From contig CAMWXB010000040.1 of assembly GCA_947178125.1 (NCBI GenBank), positions 1 through 38,576 on the forward strand: a stretch of 38,576 nucleotides of DNA, read 5' to 3'. Below the pieces are notes generated by a model. That model saw nothing but the letters and a program-made list of their open reading frames with translations. It was not told the origin of the DNA and ran no database searches. Position 1 is the first letter of the stretch; every line of letters begins with the position of its first letter. Shown here one piece after another: positions 24,756-32,998 of this stretch. This DNA is from an uncultured Lachnospiraceae bacterium. GTDB lineage: Bacteria > Bacillota > Clostridia > Lachnospirales > Lachnospiraceae. The translations under genes and the position numbers were made by a program.

Positions 24756-25557
24756 AAAATCCGTGGGGATTTGATGTTTTTATCTTATTTTCAAGCTTGT
24801 TTAAGAAGTTAAGGGGAAGTGCATAATTCTGATTAAAAAAATCAATCCCTTTGCGGATATAATAATCAGCTTTTTCCTGTTCATTCTGTCTGCTGTAACA
24901 ATCGGCCAAATAAGAGCAGGTAAGAGGATATATCTGGCGTATCATATCATAGTTTAAAATACCGCGTTGTAAGTAATTCAGAATGTGCGTATATAATTGA
25001 ATGGGGGTCAGTTTATTCAGGTGTGGCGCTTTTTGCAGGACAAATGCAATATTGAAAAGCATCCACAATTCTTCCAGTGTATATAATTGATAATTCAATA
25101 TTTCTTCAATATGATAAAAATCTTTTGTGATACCAAGTGCTTTTACGGATAATTCATAAGCGGTTTTATTGTCGTTCTGATATTGTGCCATGAGATAAGC
25201 GCGTTTTCCCAAAAGATATTGTAAAGGCTCGCCGCATAAATACAGTGTATGAGTGGATAATTCATTTAAGTACAGCATACAATTTTCTATTTCGTGTTTC
25301 GCAAGATAATCGTCAATCTGTTTTTTATCGGCGTTAAACTCGATGAGTTCGGCAATCGAAAGCATCGGGTAGAATGCTGAAATATTTTCCCCCAGTCTGT
25401 TAAAAATATCTTTTACTATTTTATCAGAGGGTATTTTATGCCCGTTTTCTATTTTTGATATATATTCTTTACTGCATATATTCTCACAAAGAGTGGATTG
25501 GCTGATTTGTTTTGCCAGCCGCAGTTCTTTGATTAAAATACCAATGTTATGATTCAT
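24754..25557 (-). CDS. XRE-family regulator with TPR-like C-terminus (RNPP/Rgg type)
   Basis: This 267-residue protein starts with an XRE helix-turn-helix (IKELRLAKQISQSTLCENICSKEYISKIENGHKIPS reads as the full motif over residues 8-43) and continues with about 200 residues of helical, Tyr/Leu-rich repeats, as in Rgg/PlcR-type regulators whose TPR-like domain binds peptide pheromones. The ATG at 25557 follows GGAG by 7 bases; an upstream in-frame start lacks a site. It is divergent from the structured leader and 30-codon ORF at 25835. Two TGAA-N-TTCA palindromes in its upstream region (25597-25626) are likely operators. Whether it senses a peptide is inference. Confidence 0.75.
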   Translation of the reverse strand: MNHNIGILIKELRLAKQISQSTLCENICSKEYISKIENGHKIPSDKIVKDIFNRLGENISAFYPMLSIAELIEFNADKKQIDDYLAKHEIENCMLYLNELSTHTLYLCGEPLQYLLGKRAYLMAQYQNDNKTAYELSVKALGITKDFYHIEEILNYQLYTLEELWMLFNIAFVLQKAPHLNKLTPIQLYTHILNYLQRGILNYDMIRQIYPLTCSYLADCYSRQNEQEKADYYIRKGIDFFNQNYALPLNFLNKLENKIKTSNPHGF

Positions 25558-25596
25558 TGAAATTCTCCATTTAAAGCGCGCCATTCAAAGGTTGAC

Positions 25597-25626
25597 TGAA
25601 AGTTCAATTTTTTTTTGAACCGTTCA
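25597..25626. promoter_or_regulatory. Paired TGAA/TTCA operator-like palindromes
   Basis: TGAAAGTTCA (25597-25606) and TGAACCGTTCA (25616-25626) are inverted repeats about two helical turns apart, and GTTCAA (25602-25607)/TTGAAC (25615-25620) form a third one between them. They lie 40-70 bases upstream of the XRE-TPR start in the divergent promoter region and are plausible sites for that regulator. TTGAAC with TATAGA (25640-25645) could be a plus-strand promoter, but the spacer is 19. Confidence 0.45.
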
Positions 25627-25675
25627 GCGTTATTATGAGTATAGAAATGAGCTTTGATTTTGTCAAGCGAGGATA

Positions 25676-25820
25676 GTGTGAGAAGAACTTCTAACACTCG
25701 CAGCAATGGCTGCTTCGTGAAGAAGTTCTACGATTTGCCAGAGGCAATCTTTCTCACACGAAAGAACGCCTGAAATACGGCGTTCTTCCCTTTGATGGTT
25801 TGTGCCGCCGAAAGGCGGCA
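25676..25820 (+). ncRNA. Multi-hairpin leader element, copy 2
   Basis: The stems are outer GTGTGAGA (25676-25683)/TCTCACAC (25752-25759); inner AGAACTTCT (25684-25692)/AGAAGTTCT (25721-25729); apical GCAGC (25700-25704)/GCTGC (25709-25713); an extra TTGCC (25735-25739)/GGCAA (25743-25747) that copy 1 lacks; AAGAACGCC (25762-25770)/GGCGTTCTT (25779-25787); and GCCGCC (25804-25809)/GGCGGC (25814-25819) with a GAAA loop. ATGGAGG (25820-25826) follows. Compared with copy 1, stems are preserved while bases change on both sides, for example AGAAC/GTTCT versus AGTAC/GTACT. Confidence 0.65.
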
Positions 25821-25834
25821 TGGAGGATAGGTGA

Positions 25835-25927
25835 ATGAAAAAAGTTGAGAATTATATGATATGCGGTTCTCAACTATCGGTTGATATTTGCTCAGAGCAA
25901 CTCGCGTTCCCGTTTCTTGCTACATAG
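25835..25927 (+). CDS. 30-codon ORF behind the structured leader
   Basis: GGAGG (25822-25826) lies 8 bases before an ATG that opens 30 codons. The product begins MKKVENYMICGSQLSVD, has two Cys (10 and 19) and ends in the hydrophobic LAFPFLAT. There is no clear signal peptide. It could be a leader peptide controlling the downstream operon, or a precursor of a signal peptide sensed by the divergent XRE-TPR protein and exported by the ABC pair; the second idea rests on context only. It could also be chance, although the ribosome binding site is good. Confidence 0.5.
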   Translation: MKKVENYMICGSQLSVDICSEQLAFPFLAT

Positions 25928-25990
25928 ATACCGGTATGATATATTAAAAATGTGCCAAGACTGGATGAATGGGAAAGGCAGGTGGACGTT

Positions 25991-27259
25991 TTGCTGAATA
26001 AGGAAGAAATAGGGAAAAGAATTGCTTTTTTCAGAAAAGAAAAGGGTATCACGCAAAGAGAACTTGCGGATTTACTTCATATCTCTTATCAGGCTGTTTC
26101 GAAGTGGGAGTCGGGTAAGAGTCTACCTACAGTTGAGATGCTATATGAAATTTCTAACCTGTTACATGTGACGGCCGATATGCTGTTGAATGAAAATGAA
26201 TGGAAGAACAGAAAAATTTCCTACATGGATGCAGGGTTGGATACGCGGAAACTGCATATTCTGAAAGATGAGATCATGAAACTTAATTCGAAAGATGCGG
26301 CAATCTTGTCCGCAGACTATGCCGATGCCTGCCTGTTCCAAATAGATACTTCAAAAATGAAAGAACCGATATATTCCTGTATTATCTGCGTGCCGGGTTC
26401 TAAGGAAAAATTGGCGGAAAAATATCGGTATAACCAGGAGATTTGTATGGATGCAGCCGCGAATGCCATGAATTTTGTATTGCAGCACGGCATGAAGCCG
26501 GTAATCCTGAAAGCAATGGTAATGTGTGGAAATTATAATCAGGAACAGCTCTATTTGATGGCACAGGCATTTCGGGATGTCTGCGATAAAAATATGGTCT
26601 CCTTTACCGGAATGGAGATTGCAGCTCAGCCGGTCAATTTTACGCCAGAAGAGTATAAAATAAGCGTTACGGTAGTAGGCGTTCAGGACAGGGATAAACT
26701 GTTGGCCGGGAATCGCCTGGAAGAGGGGGATATTCTGATCGGCATGAAAACAGAGGGGATAGCAGGGACGAACTATCCGATCGTGAAGGTCATACTGGAT
26801 AAAAAACCGGAGCTTTATCATGCCAGAATTGATGAAGATAAATTTTTTCTTGATGAGCTGATGAAGGCAAATTCAGCATTTGCAAGAGAAATCATGGCAC
26901 TGCAGGAAAAAGGATATCTGCATATGGCTTTTCGGCTGGATCCTGCCCTGTTGGGGAATAGGAACTGGACGGAAATACCGGAAGGGCTGGGAGCCTGTAT
27001 CGAACTGGATTCGGTTCCGGTCATGCCCTTGTATCAGTTTCTTTTGGCACAGGATATGATTGGGGAAAATGTATTTGCGCGTCATTTTCATATGGGAATC
27101 GGCATGGTGGCAGCCGTGCCGGAAAAAAACTGGAAGGAAGCTATGAAAGTGATTGGGGAGTATACAGAATGCTGGCGCATCGGACGGATAGAAACGGATG
27201 ATGGGCACAAAGGAGAAAAGGTTTGGAGTAAGGGGGAATTGCAATGCCGCTTCCATTAA
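25991..27259 (+). CDS. XRE helix-turn-helix fused to a PurM-like (AIR synthase-related) domain
   Basis: The 422-residue protein starts with an XRE HTH (IGKRIAFFRKEKGITQREL, SYQAVSKWESGKSLP; about 7-62). Residues from about 75 follow the PurM fold by eye: a segment corresponding to the DGVGTK region, EYKISVTVVGVQDRDKLL like the AVGVVEKxKI strand, LEEGDILIGMKTEGI like the VxxGDVLIGLxSxGxHSNG stretch, and HMGIGMVAAVP like the FNMGVGMVxxVP motif. The GGxTAEMPG and DGVGTK catalytic signatures are lost, so this is more likely a ligand sensor than an enzyme. TTG 25991 (AGGTGG 5 bases upstream) is preferred; GTG 25952 would add 13 residues. Its end overlaps the AraC gene. Confidence 0.75.
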   Translation: MLNKEEIGKRIAFFRKEKGITQRELADLLHISYQAVSKWESGKSLPTVEMLYEISNLLHVTADMLLNENEWKNRKISYMDAGLDTRKLHILKDEIMKLNSKDAAILSADYADACLFQIDTSKMKEPIYSCIICVPGSKEKLAEKYRYNQEICMDAAANAMNFVLQHGMKPVILKAMVMCGNYNQEQLYLMAQAFRDVCDKNMVSFTGMEIAAQPVNFTPEEYKISVTVVGVQDRDKLLAGNRLEEGDILIGMKTEGIAGTNYPIVKVILDKKPELYHARIDEDKFFLDELMKANSAFAREIMALQEKGYLHMAFRLDPALLGNRNWTEIPEGLGACIELDSVPVMPLYQFLLAQDMIGENVFARHFHMGIGMVAAVPEKNWKEAMKVIGEYTECWRIGRIETDDGHKGEKVWSKGELQCRFH

Positions 27260-28092
27260 AAGCAGGATATAATTTTAGCTATCATCATTCCTGCCGCCCG
27301 CCGCGTTTTGAAATGACCGCAGCGGAGGCATATACGGATTTTTACGGACTTTCCTATTTGATAAGAGGTGAGAATCTTTCCTATTCTCCGGAGGGTATGT
27401 GTGTTCTGCAGGAAGGAGATATCTCTTTTATACCGCAGAATGTTTATTACCGTTCGTCCTACATATCCGACAGACCGCGAGAGACCGTGCTGATAAAATT
27501 TACGGATTACATGGTGTCCGATTTGCTTAAAGTAATGGACGTCAGGTGTTTTAACGAGCTTCTCGTCGGTCATCAGACGGTCATCCATTTAAACGAATCT
27601 TTGCGGAAAAATGTCCTTGATATTTTGAAGGAAATGGAACAGGAATGGAATTCCTATAACGAATATTCTGAAATTATTTTAAAAGGTCTTTTGAATAAGC
27701 TGATTGTTTTTTGTCTGAGCAGACGGGATGAAGAGGAAGAAATTTCGACCATAAATGAAGAAACAAAACAGGACAAATTGAGTATGGCGATTGAATATGT
27801 CAAGGCAAATCTTGAAAAAAGCCCTTCTTTGCAGGAAACTGCCGAACAGATTCATATTTCCCCGTCGTATTTGTCCAAAATATTCATCAACCGTCTGCAC
27901 ACGCCGTATTCGGCTTTTGTCCTGAATGAAAAGATACTGTATGCACAAAAGCTTTTGGTAAATTCGGACGAGGGAATGACGGAGATTGCAAAGAAAGCCG
28001 GATTTTCCAGCAATACCTATTTCAGCGACTGCTTTAAGAGGGTTACAGGTTCGTCTCCGCTGCAGTTCAGAAAGGAAATGTCATCCATATGA
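27244..28092 (+). CDS. AraC-family transcriptional regulator
   Basis: This 282-residue regulator has an N-terminal cupin-like sensor (about 10-150, with GLSYLIRGENLSYSPEGMCVLQEGDISFIPQNVYY) and a C-terminal double helix-turn-helix: ETAEQIHISPSYLSKIFI and MTEIAKKAGFSSNTYFSDCFKRVTGSSPLQFR. AAGGGGG lies 8 bases upstream. It overlaps the HTH-PurM gene by 16 bases and shares ATGA with the first ABC gene, so it probably controls the exporter pair. The ligand is unknown. Confidence 0.9.
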   Translation: MPLPLKAGYNFSYHHSCRPPRFEMTAAEAYTDFYGLSYLIRGENLSYSPEGMCVLQEGDISFIPQNVYYRSSYISDRPRETVLIKFTDYMVSDLLKVMDVRCFNELLVGHQTVIHLNESLRKNVLDILKEMEQEWNSYNEYSEIILKGLLNKLIVFCLSRRDEEEEISTINEETKQDKLSMAIEYVKANLEKSPSLQETAEQIHISPSYLSKIFINRLHTPYSAFVLNEKILYAQKLLVNSDEGMTEIAKKAGFSSNTYFSDCFKRVTGSSPLQFRKEMSSI

Positions 28093-29825
28093 AAACAGAT
28101 AAGGAAATTTTAAAGCAGATTATAAGGTATGTTGGAAAACACAGAAGTCTCATATTTTTTGCTTTATTGGCCGGAGCGTTATGTTCTGCGTGCGGCGTTG
28201 CCGGTTCCGAACTTTTAAAGCGTGTCATTGACGGTCTGTCGGCGGGAACCTTGACGGACATCGGCCGGATTATTTTGATGTGTGCCGGCATACTGCTCAC
28301 CGGAACAGGAGCAGCATGGATTACGAGGTTTGCTTCCGGGAGCGTGGCGGCGAAAGTACTTCAGGAAGTGAAGGATGATGCGGTATCTCATATTACCGGC
28401 GTAACGGCGGAATATATGGCGAAGAATCGTTCGGGAGATATTTTGTCAAGGCTTACGGATGGTGTGAACTGGGTCAGCATTTTTGTGCAGGATGATTTGA
28501 TTTTTGTTATGATGAATCCCTGCCTGCTGCTTTTTTATTTTATCTATTTGCTGTATCTTAATCCGCTGTTGTTTCTGATATCCATTGTGCCGACACTCCT
28601 GTGCCTGCCTTTTGGCGCCTCGTTAACGACGAAATTTAAGGCGGGTTCCAGGGCATATATGCAGTACTCTGCAGAAGTCATCAGTTCTTCATCGGATATG
28701 ATAGGCGGTATGGAAGTAGTCAAAAGTTATTCCCTTCAGGATACGCTTCTGGAGGATTACCGTGAAAGTGTGCGGAAAATGACGGATATGGCAATCCATA
28801 ATGACGGGAATCAGTATAAGGGGCGGGCGTTCTGGATTTTGTCGGGAACGCTTTCTTCTATACTCTGTCTTGTTGCGGGAGGATGGTTCTGTCTGCAGGG
28901 AAAGCTGACGATAGGCGGTCTGGTGGCTTTTTTTGCTCTTTTGCCGAAGATGGTGGAAGTCATCAACGATATGGCGAACAGAATTTTTAACAGCAAGACA
29001 GCACTGGCAGCAGTGGAAAGAGTGTTCGAAATTCTGAATACACCGGTAGAGCCGACGGGAAGCGCAGTGTCCGGCATGGAAGATGCCCCGGCAATAGAAT
29101 TTCGGGATGTGTTTTTTGCTTACGAGGAAGGTGCGCCGGTGTTGAATGGTACCAGTTTTCAGGTTCCAAAGGGCAGTACGGTGGCTGTGGTCGGCGCGAG
29201 CGGAGGCGGAAAAAGCACATTGCTTCGTCTTTTGTGCGGGTTTTACAGACCGCAGCAGGGAAGTATTTTGATTGAAGGAATTGAACTGGGTGACTGGAAT
29301 CTGGAAGCGCTGCGCTCCCGTTTTTCCTATGTATCCCAAGGGGCATATCTGTTTCCGGGGTCTGTGGGAGAAAATATTGCTATGGGGAAACCCGGAGCGG
29401 ATGGGGAGAAGATCAGGATGGCGGCCGAGGCGGCAAATGCTGCAGGTTTTATCAGCGAACTTCCCGAAGGGTATGATACGCCGGCGGGCGAGAGGGGATC
29501 GCGTCTGTCGGGCGGACAGATACAGCGTATTTCCATCGCGCGTGCACTTTTGAAGGATGCGCCGATACTGCTTTTGGATGAGGCGACCTCGGCGCTCGAT
29601 GTACAGGCTGAGACCGATGTACAGAAGGCGCTCGACAGGCTGGCAGAAGGGCGTACGACGCTTGTGGTCGCACACAGGCTTTCTACGATTAAAAACGCGG
29701 ATTATATTGTCGTTATGGACCAGGGAAAAGCGGCTGAAATCGGAACACATGAAGAATTAATGGAACGGGGCAGCGTATATCCAAAGCTTTATTCCATGTA
29801 TGCAGGAGGTCATGATGAAAGATAG
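28089..29825 (+). CDS. ABC exporter half-transporter, subunit 1
   Basis: This 578-residue half-transporter has an N-terminal six-helix membrane domain (about 15-300) and a C-terminal ATPase with Walker A GASGGGKST, Q-loop YVSQGAYL, signature LSGGQIQR, Walker B ILLLDEATSALD and switch His in VAHRLSTI. All ATP-site residues are intact. It would pair with the next gene product as a heterodimeric type IV exporter. Its ATG overlaps the AraC stop. Substrate unknown; drugs, peptides or lipids are all possible, and some members of this fold import siderophores. Confidence 0.9.
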   Translation: MKTDKEILKQIIRYVGKHRSLIFFALLAGALCSACGVAGSELLKRVIDGLSAGTLTDIGRIILMCAGILLTGTGAAWITRFASGSVAAKVLQEVKDDAVSHITGVTAEYMAKNRSGDILSRLTDGVNWVSIFVQDDLIFVMMNPCLLLFYFIYLLYLNPLLFLISIVPTLLCLPFGASLTTKFKAGSRAYMQYSAEVISSSSDMIGGMEVVKSYSLQDTLLEDYRESVRKMTDMAIHNDGNQYKGRAFWILSGTLSSILCLVAGGWFCLQGKLTIGGLVAFFALLPKMVEVINDMANRIFNSKTALAAVERVFEILNTPVEPTGSAVSGMEDAPAIEFRDVFFAYEEGAPVLNGTSFQVPKGSTVAVVGASGGGKSTLLRLLCGFYRPQQGSILIEGIELGDWNLEALRSRFSYVSQGAYLFPGSVGENIAMGKPGADGEKIRMAAEAANAAGFISELPEGYDTPAGERGSRLSGGQIQRISIARALLKDAPILLLDEATSALDVQAETDVQKALDRLAEGRTTLVVAHRLSTIKNADYIVVMDQGKAAEIGTHEELMERGSVYPKLYSMYAGGHDER

Positions 29826-31566
29826 AACAATGATCGCACGACTGAAAAAGTATATATCGCTTTTTGAGAAATCTGGTATATACTGGTTCTGTCTGTTGTT
29901 GATTCCGGGTACGGAAGTATTTATCAGCGCGATGAACGCATTATTTTATCAAAAGATCATCAATGCGGTGACGGCTTCCGATATGATATTATTCCGTTCT
30001 GCGTTATGGCTGGCGGCGGTCGTTCTCGTAGCGAGCATGGCCAAATGTCTCATTGTTTATACTTATATGTATCAGATTCGTCTGATCATGGCCAGGCTCC
30101 GCATACGGGTGATGACTCATTTGTTCCGTCTGCCGATGGCCTATTTTGAAGGACATCATACGGCGGATTCCATACAAAAACTGTGTTTCAATGTAGAGGA
30201 TATCAAGAACTCTCTCGCAAACAGGCATTCGCAGGTCATCAACCCCGTGATAATGGGCGTATCTGCAATCACGATCATCATGCTGCTGGATCCCCGGATA
30301 GGGTTGATGGTACTCGTATTGAGCATAATATCGGTGAGGATCAATATGGTGCTTTCGAAGCCGCTTCGCGGCATGGCGGTCAGGATACAGAAACTTTTGG
30401 CTTCCTGCACGGAAAGCCTGACCGATATTCTGGCGGGGCTCGATGTCATCAGAATGTTTCCCGGGGCACGCGTTATGGTGAAAAGATATTCTGCTGTCAA
30501 TGCGGACGTGGCCGTTCATACAATGAAGCGCTTTCGCAGGATGTCTGATGTGCGCGCGGTGGAGTGGGCTTTTGGTTTTTTATGTAATATCGTTATTCTG
30601 TTAGTCGGTGTATTCATGTCGTTTGCGGGTCTGGTGGATTTCGGTACGGTGGTGGCGATTCTCAGTTTACAGGGTATGGTATCATTTTTTCTGAGCAATA
30701 TCGGCAGTGCGTGGGGCTGTCTGATCGATTCCTTTGTTCTTGCGGACAGGGTATTTGAAATTTTGGACCAGCCGGCCGGTCCTGAGCATTACGGGGATAA
30801 CGCGATAGAGGAGGACAGTGCTTTTTCTGTGGACGGCTGCGGCATTATCATGCACGATGCGGTATTTTCCTATGATGGTGAGGATAGGATATTGGATGGC
30901 GTGAATGTTACGGTAGACAGTGGAAAAACGGCCGCGCTCGTGGGAGAGAGCGGCGGCGGGAAGAGTACGATCATCAAGCTTCTGCTGGGATTTTATCAAT
31001 TGAACAGCGGTGCGATTGGTGTGCTTGGAAGGCCGTTATCTGACCTTACCCCGGATGAACTGCGGAGAAAGATTGCTTACGTTCCGCAGGATGCCTACCT
31101 TTTTACAACAAGTATCAAAGAAAATATTCGGTACGGCAGGCAGGATGCGAGCGATGAGGAAGTCATTGAGGCGGCAAAACGCGCTTATGCCCATGAGTTT
31201 ATCATGGCATTTCCCAATGGATATGACACGCTGGTCGGAGAACGCGGCGAAAGCCTGTCGGGCGGGCAGCGACAGCGGATTGCAATTGCCCGTGCATTTA
31301 TCCGGAATGCGCCGATACTGCTTCTGGATGAGGCGACTTCCGCTCTGGATTCGGAGAGCGAGCAGCTCGTCCAAAAGGGGCTTGAGGCGCTTATGGGTGG
31401 GCGCACGACGCTCGTAGTGGCGCACAGGCTTTCGACCATTGAAAAAGCGGATGTGATATATGTTATCAGCGGCGGAAAAGTGTGCGAGCAGGGCAGGCAT
31501 ACCGAATTGCTGGAACAGGGCGGCGTTTATAAAAGGCTGGTGGAACTGTCGGGGAGCGGAGTATAA
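29815..31566 (+). CDS. ABC exporter half-transporter, subunit 2
   Basis: This 583-residue partner has a membrane domain (about 15-310) and an ATPase with [38 protein letters not shown] and VAHRLSTI. Both NBDs of the pair keep the catalytic Glu after Walker B, so neither ATP site looks degenerate, unlike many heterodimeric exporters. The ATG at 29815 lies 5 bases after AGGAGG and 11 bases inside the end of subunit 1; earlier in-frame ATGs crowd that site. No terminator follows before the deaminase gene 48 bases on. Confidence 0.9.
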   Translation: MKDRTMIARLKKYISLFEKSGIYWFCLLLIPGTEVFISAMNALFYQKIINAVTASDMILFRSALWLAAVVLVASMAKCLIVYTYMYQIRLIMARLRIRVMTHLFRLPMAYFEGHHTADSIQKLCFNVEDIKNSLANRHSQVINPVIMGVSAITIIMLLDPRIGLMVLVLSIISVRINMVLSKPLRGMAVRIQKLLASCTESLTDILAGLDVIRMFPGARVMVKRYSAVNADVAVHTMKRFRRMSDVRAVEWAFGFLCNIVILLVGVFMSFAGLVDFGTVVAILSLQGMVSFFLSNIGSAWGCLIDSFVLADRVFEILDQPAGPEHYGDNAIEEDSAFSVDGCGIIMHDAVFSYDGEDRILDGVNVTVDSGKTAALVGESGGGKSTIIKLLLGFYQLNSGAIGVLGRPLSDLTPDELRRKIAYVPQDAYLFTTSIKENIRYGRQDASDEEVIEAAKRAYAHEFIMAFPNGYDTLVGERGESLSGGQRQRIAIARAFIRNAPILLLDEATSALDSESEQLVQKGLEALMGGRTTLVVAHRLSTIEKADVIYVISGGKVCEQGRHTELLEQGGVYKRLVELSGSGV

Positions 31567-31614
31567 GGAAGAAAGTTGTTCTAATTAAGCGTTTTTAAAG
31601 AAAGGGCGAAAGTT

Positions 31615-32112
31615 ATGACGGTAAATGAAAAAATGGAACTTGTTATAAATCTTGCGGAAGAAGCGTTGGGAAAAAATGAATTGCCGATAGCGTGCATTAT
31701 ATTTCATAATGATACAATCATAACGCAAAGCCACACATCGGAAGCCGCAGATAAAAGATTGTTGGTTCATGCGGAAATAAAGGCGCTGATGGAACTGGAC
31801 CGGAAAAAAATAAAGGCAAAAGAAAAGATGCAGATGGAGTTGTTTACGAATTTAGAACCCTGTATGATGTGTTTAGGCGCAGTAGTATCGTCCTTTGTCG
31901 GTAAAATATATTATTCACTTGATGCGCCGTCTGATGGTGCGGTGAAATGGGCAGAGAAAACGTGGGATGCGCATCATATCAAATCGACCTTTTGTCTGCC
32001 GGAAATTACATCAGGGATTTTGGAAACAGAAAGTAAAACATTATTCAAAAGATACATTGATATTCACAAAGAAGGCCCGCTGGTAGAGTGGGTGAAAACG
32101 CTTATCTACTAG
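31615..32112 (+). CDS. TadA/CDA-superfamily nucleoside deaminase
   Basis: This 165-residue zinc deaminase shows the HAE motif (H52, catalytic E54) and PCMMC (C83, C86), the complete zinc site of the cytidine/TadA deaminase superfamily. It could act on tRNA adenosine, guanine or another nucleobase; the sequence resembles stand-alone nucleoside deaminases more than the housekeeping TadA because the usual GAV(I/L)V opening reads LPIACII. It follows the ABC pair closely and might be the last gene of that operon. AAAGGGCGAAAG precedes the ATG. Confidence 0.75.
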   Translation: MTVNEKMELVINLAEEALGKNELPIACIIFHNDTIITQSHTSEAADKRLLVHAEIKALMELDRKKIKAKEKMQMELFTNLEPCMMCLGAVVSSFVGKIYYSLDAPSDGAVKWAEKTWDAHHIKSTFCLPEITSGILETESKTLFKRYIDIHKEGPLVEWVKTLIY

Positions 32113-32142
32113 AATGAAGTCTTTCGGAAAGCGGATAATCCT

Positions 32143-32946
32143 TTATGGAAGCTCCTGCAGATGAGAGCGCAGCAGTTCGATGAATTTTTTACAGGCGATC
32201 GGCATACTGGCCCTGTCTTTATAACCAATGGCAATTGTCTTGGATATTTTCGGTTCCGTAGTGCAAAGCCGGATGTTATAGTTTGTCCTGTACAGTACCA
32301 GTTCGGCCAGAATGCTTACGCCCAGTCCGGCTTCCACCATAGCCATGATGGCATAATCGTCGTGAATGGTATATTTGACAACGGGAGATGCGCCGATGGC
32401 CTTAAACGCTTCCAAAGGCTCGTAATAATGCCCTTCTTCCAAAAGGATAAAGGGCTCTTTTGCTAATTCTGCCAGCGGAACGACATCCTTTTTGCCGAGG
32501 GGGTGGTCTGTCGGAAGAACGGCCAGCATCACCCCTTCTTTTAACACGATGGTTTCGATTCCTGTAACAGCTTCAGGATTTACAAAACCGAAGTCAACGG
32601 CGCCCGTTTTGATCCATTCATAGATGGAACTGTAATCTCCCTGATGGATTACAAATTCAACTTCGGGGTAGTGTTCCTGAAATTCCTTGAGCAGTCCGGG
32701 GAGCCAGTGGGCGGAAATACTGGCAAGCGTTCCCATGCGGATCGTGCCTGTTTTCAATCCTTTTATTTCGTTTATCCTTTCATGAACAGCGCGGTACTGG
32801 TAGATCAGTTTTTCAATCTGCGGATAGAGTTCTTCTCCCTCGAGTGTCAGTTTGGCGCCGGTCCGAAAACGATTCACGAGCTTTAAAGACGTTTCTTCCT
32901 CTAAAGAGGATATCATCTGGCTCATGGCCGATTGGGAATACCCCAT
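32143..32946 (-). pseudogene. 5'-truncated LysR-family regulator
   Basis: The readable frame begins at MGYSQSAMSQMISSLEEE, which is the recognition-helix part of a LysR winged HTH; a normal protein would have about 25-30 more residues before it. The frame continues upstream as CVSFFSRTAEA, clearly the next homologous residues, but then loses homology and hits a stop without an ATG, GTG or TTG. The effector domain (about 60-260) is complete. The break coincides with the ribosome binding site of the divergent GNAT gene, leaving no promoter room. A deletion that removed the shared control region and the LysR N-terminus is the simplest explanation; an unusual start codon is less likely. Confidence 0.65.
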
Positions 32947-32998
32947 GGCCTCAGCCGTTCTGGAAAAAAAGGAAACGCAAGGAGGAGGATTCGCAGAA

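Noticed and set aside
28689..29750. Long open frame on the minus strand opposite the first ABC exporter gene
   Set aside because: It is antisense to conserved ABC motifs, with an Arg/His/Ser-rich translation typical of a shadow frame.
24754..31566. Prophage or integrative element
   Set aside because: No integrase, structural phage, relaxase or attachment repeat was recognised; the locus looks like an ordinary accessory operon.
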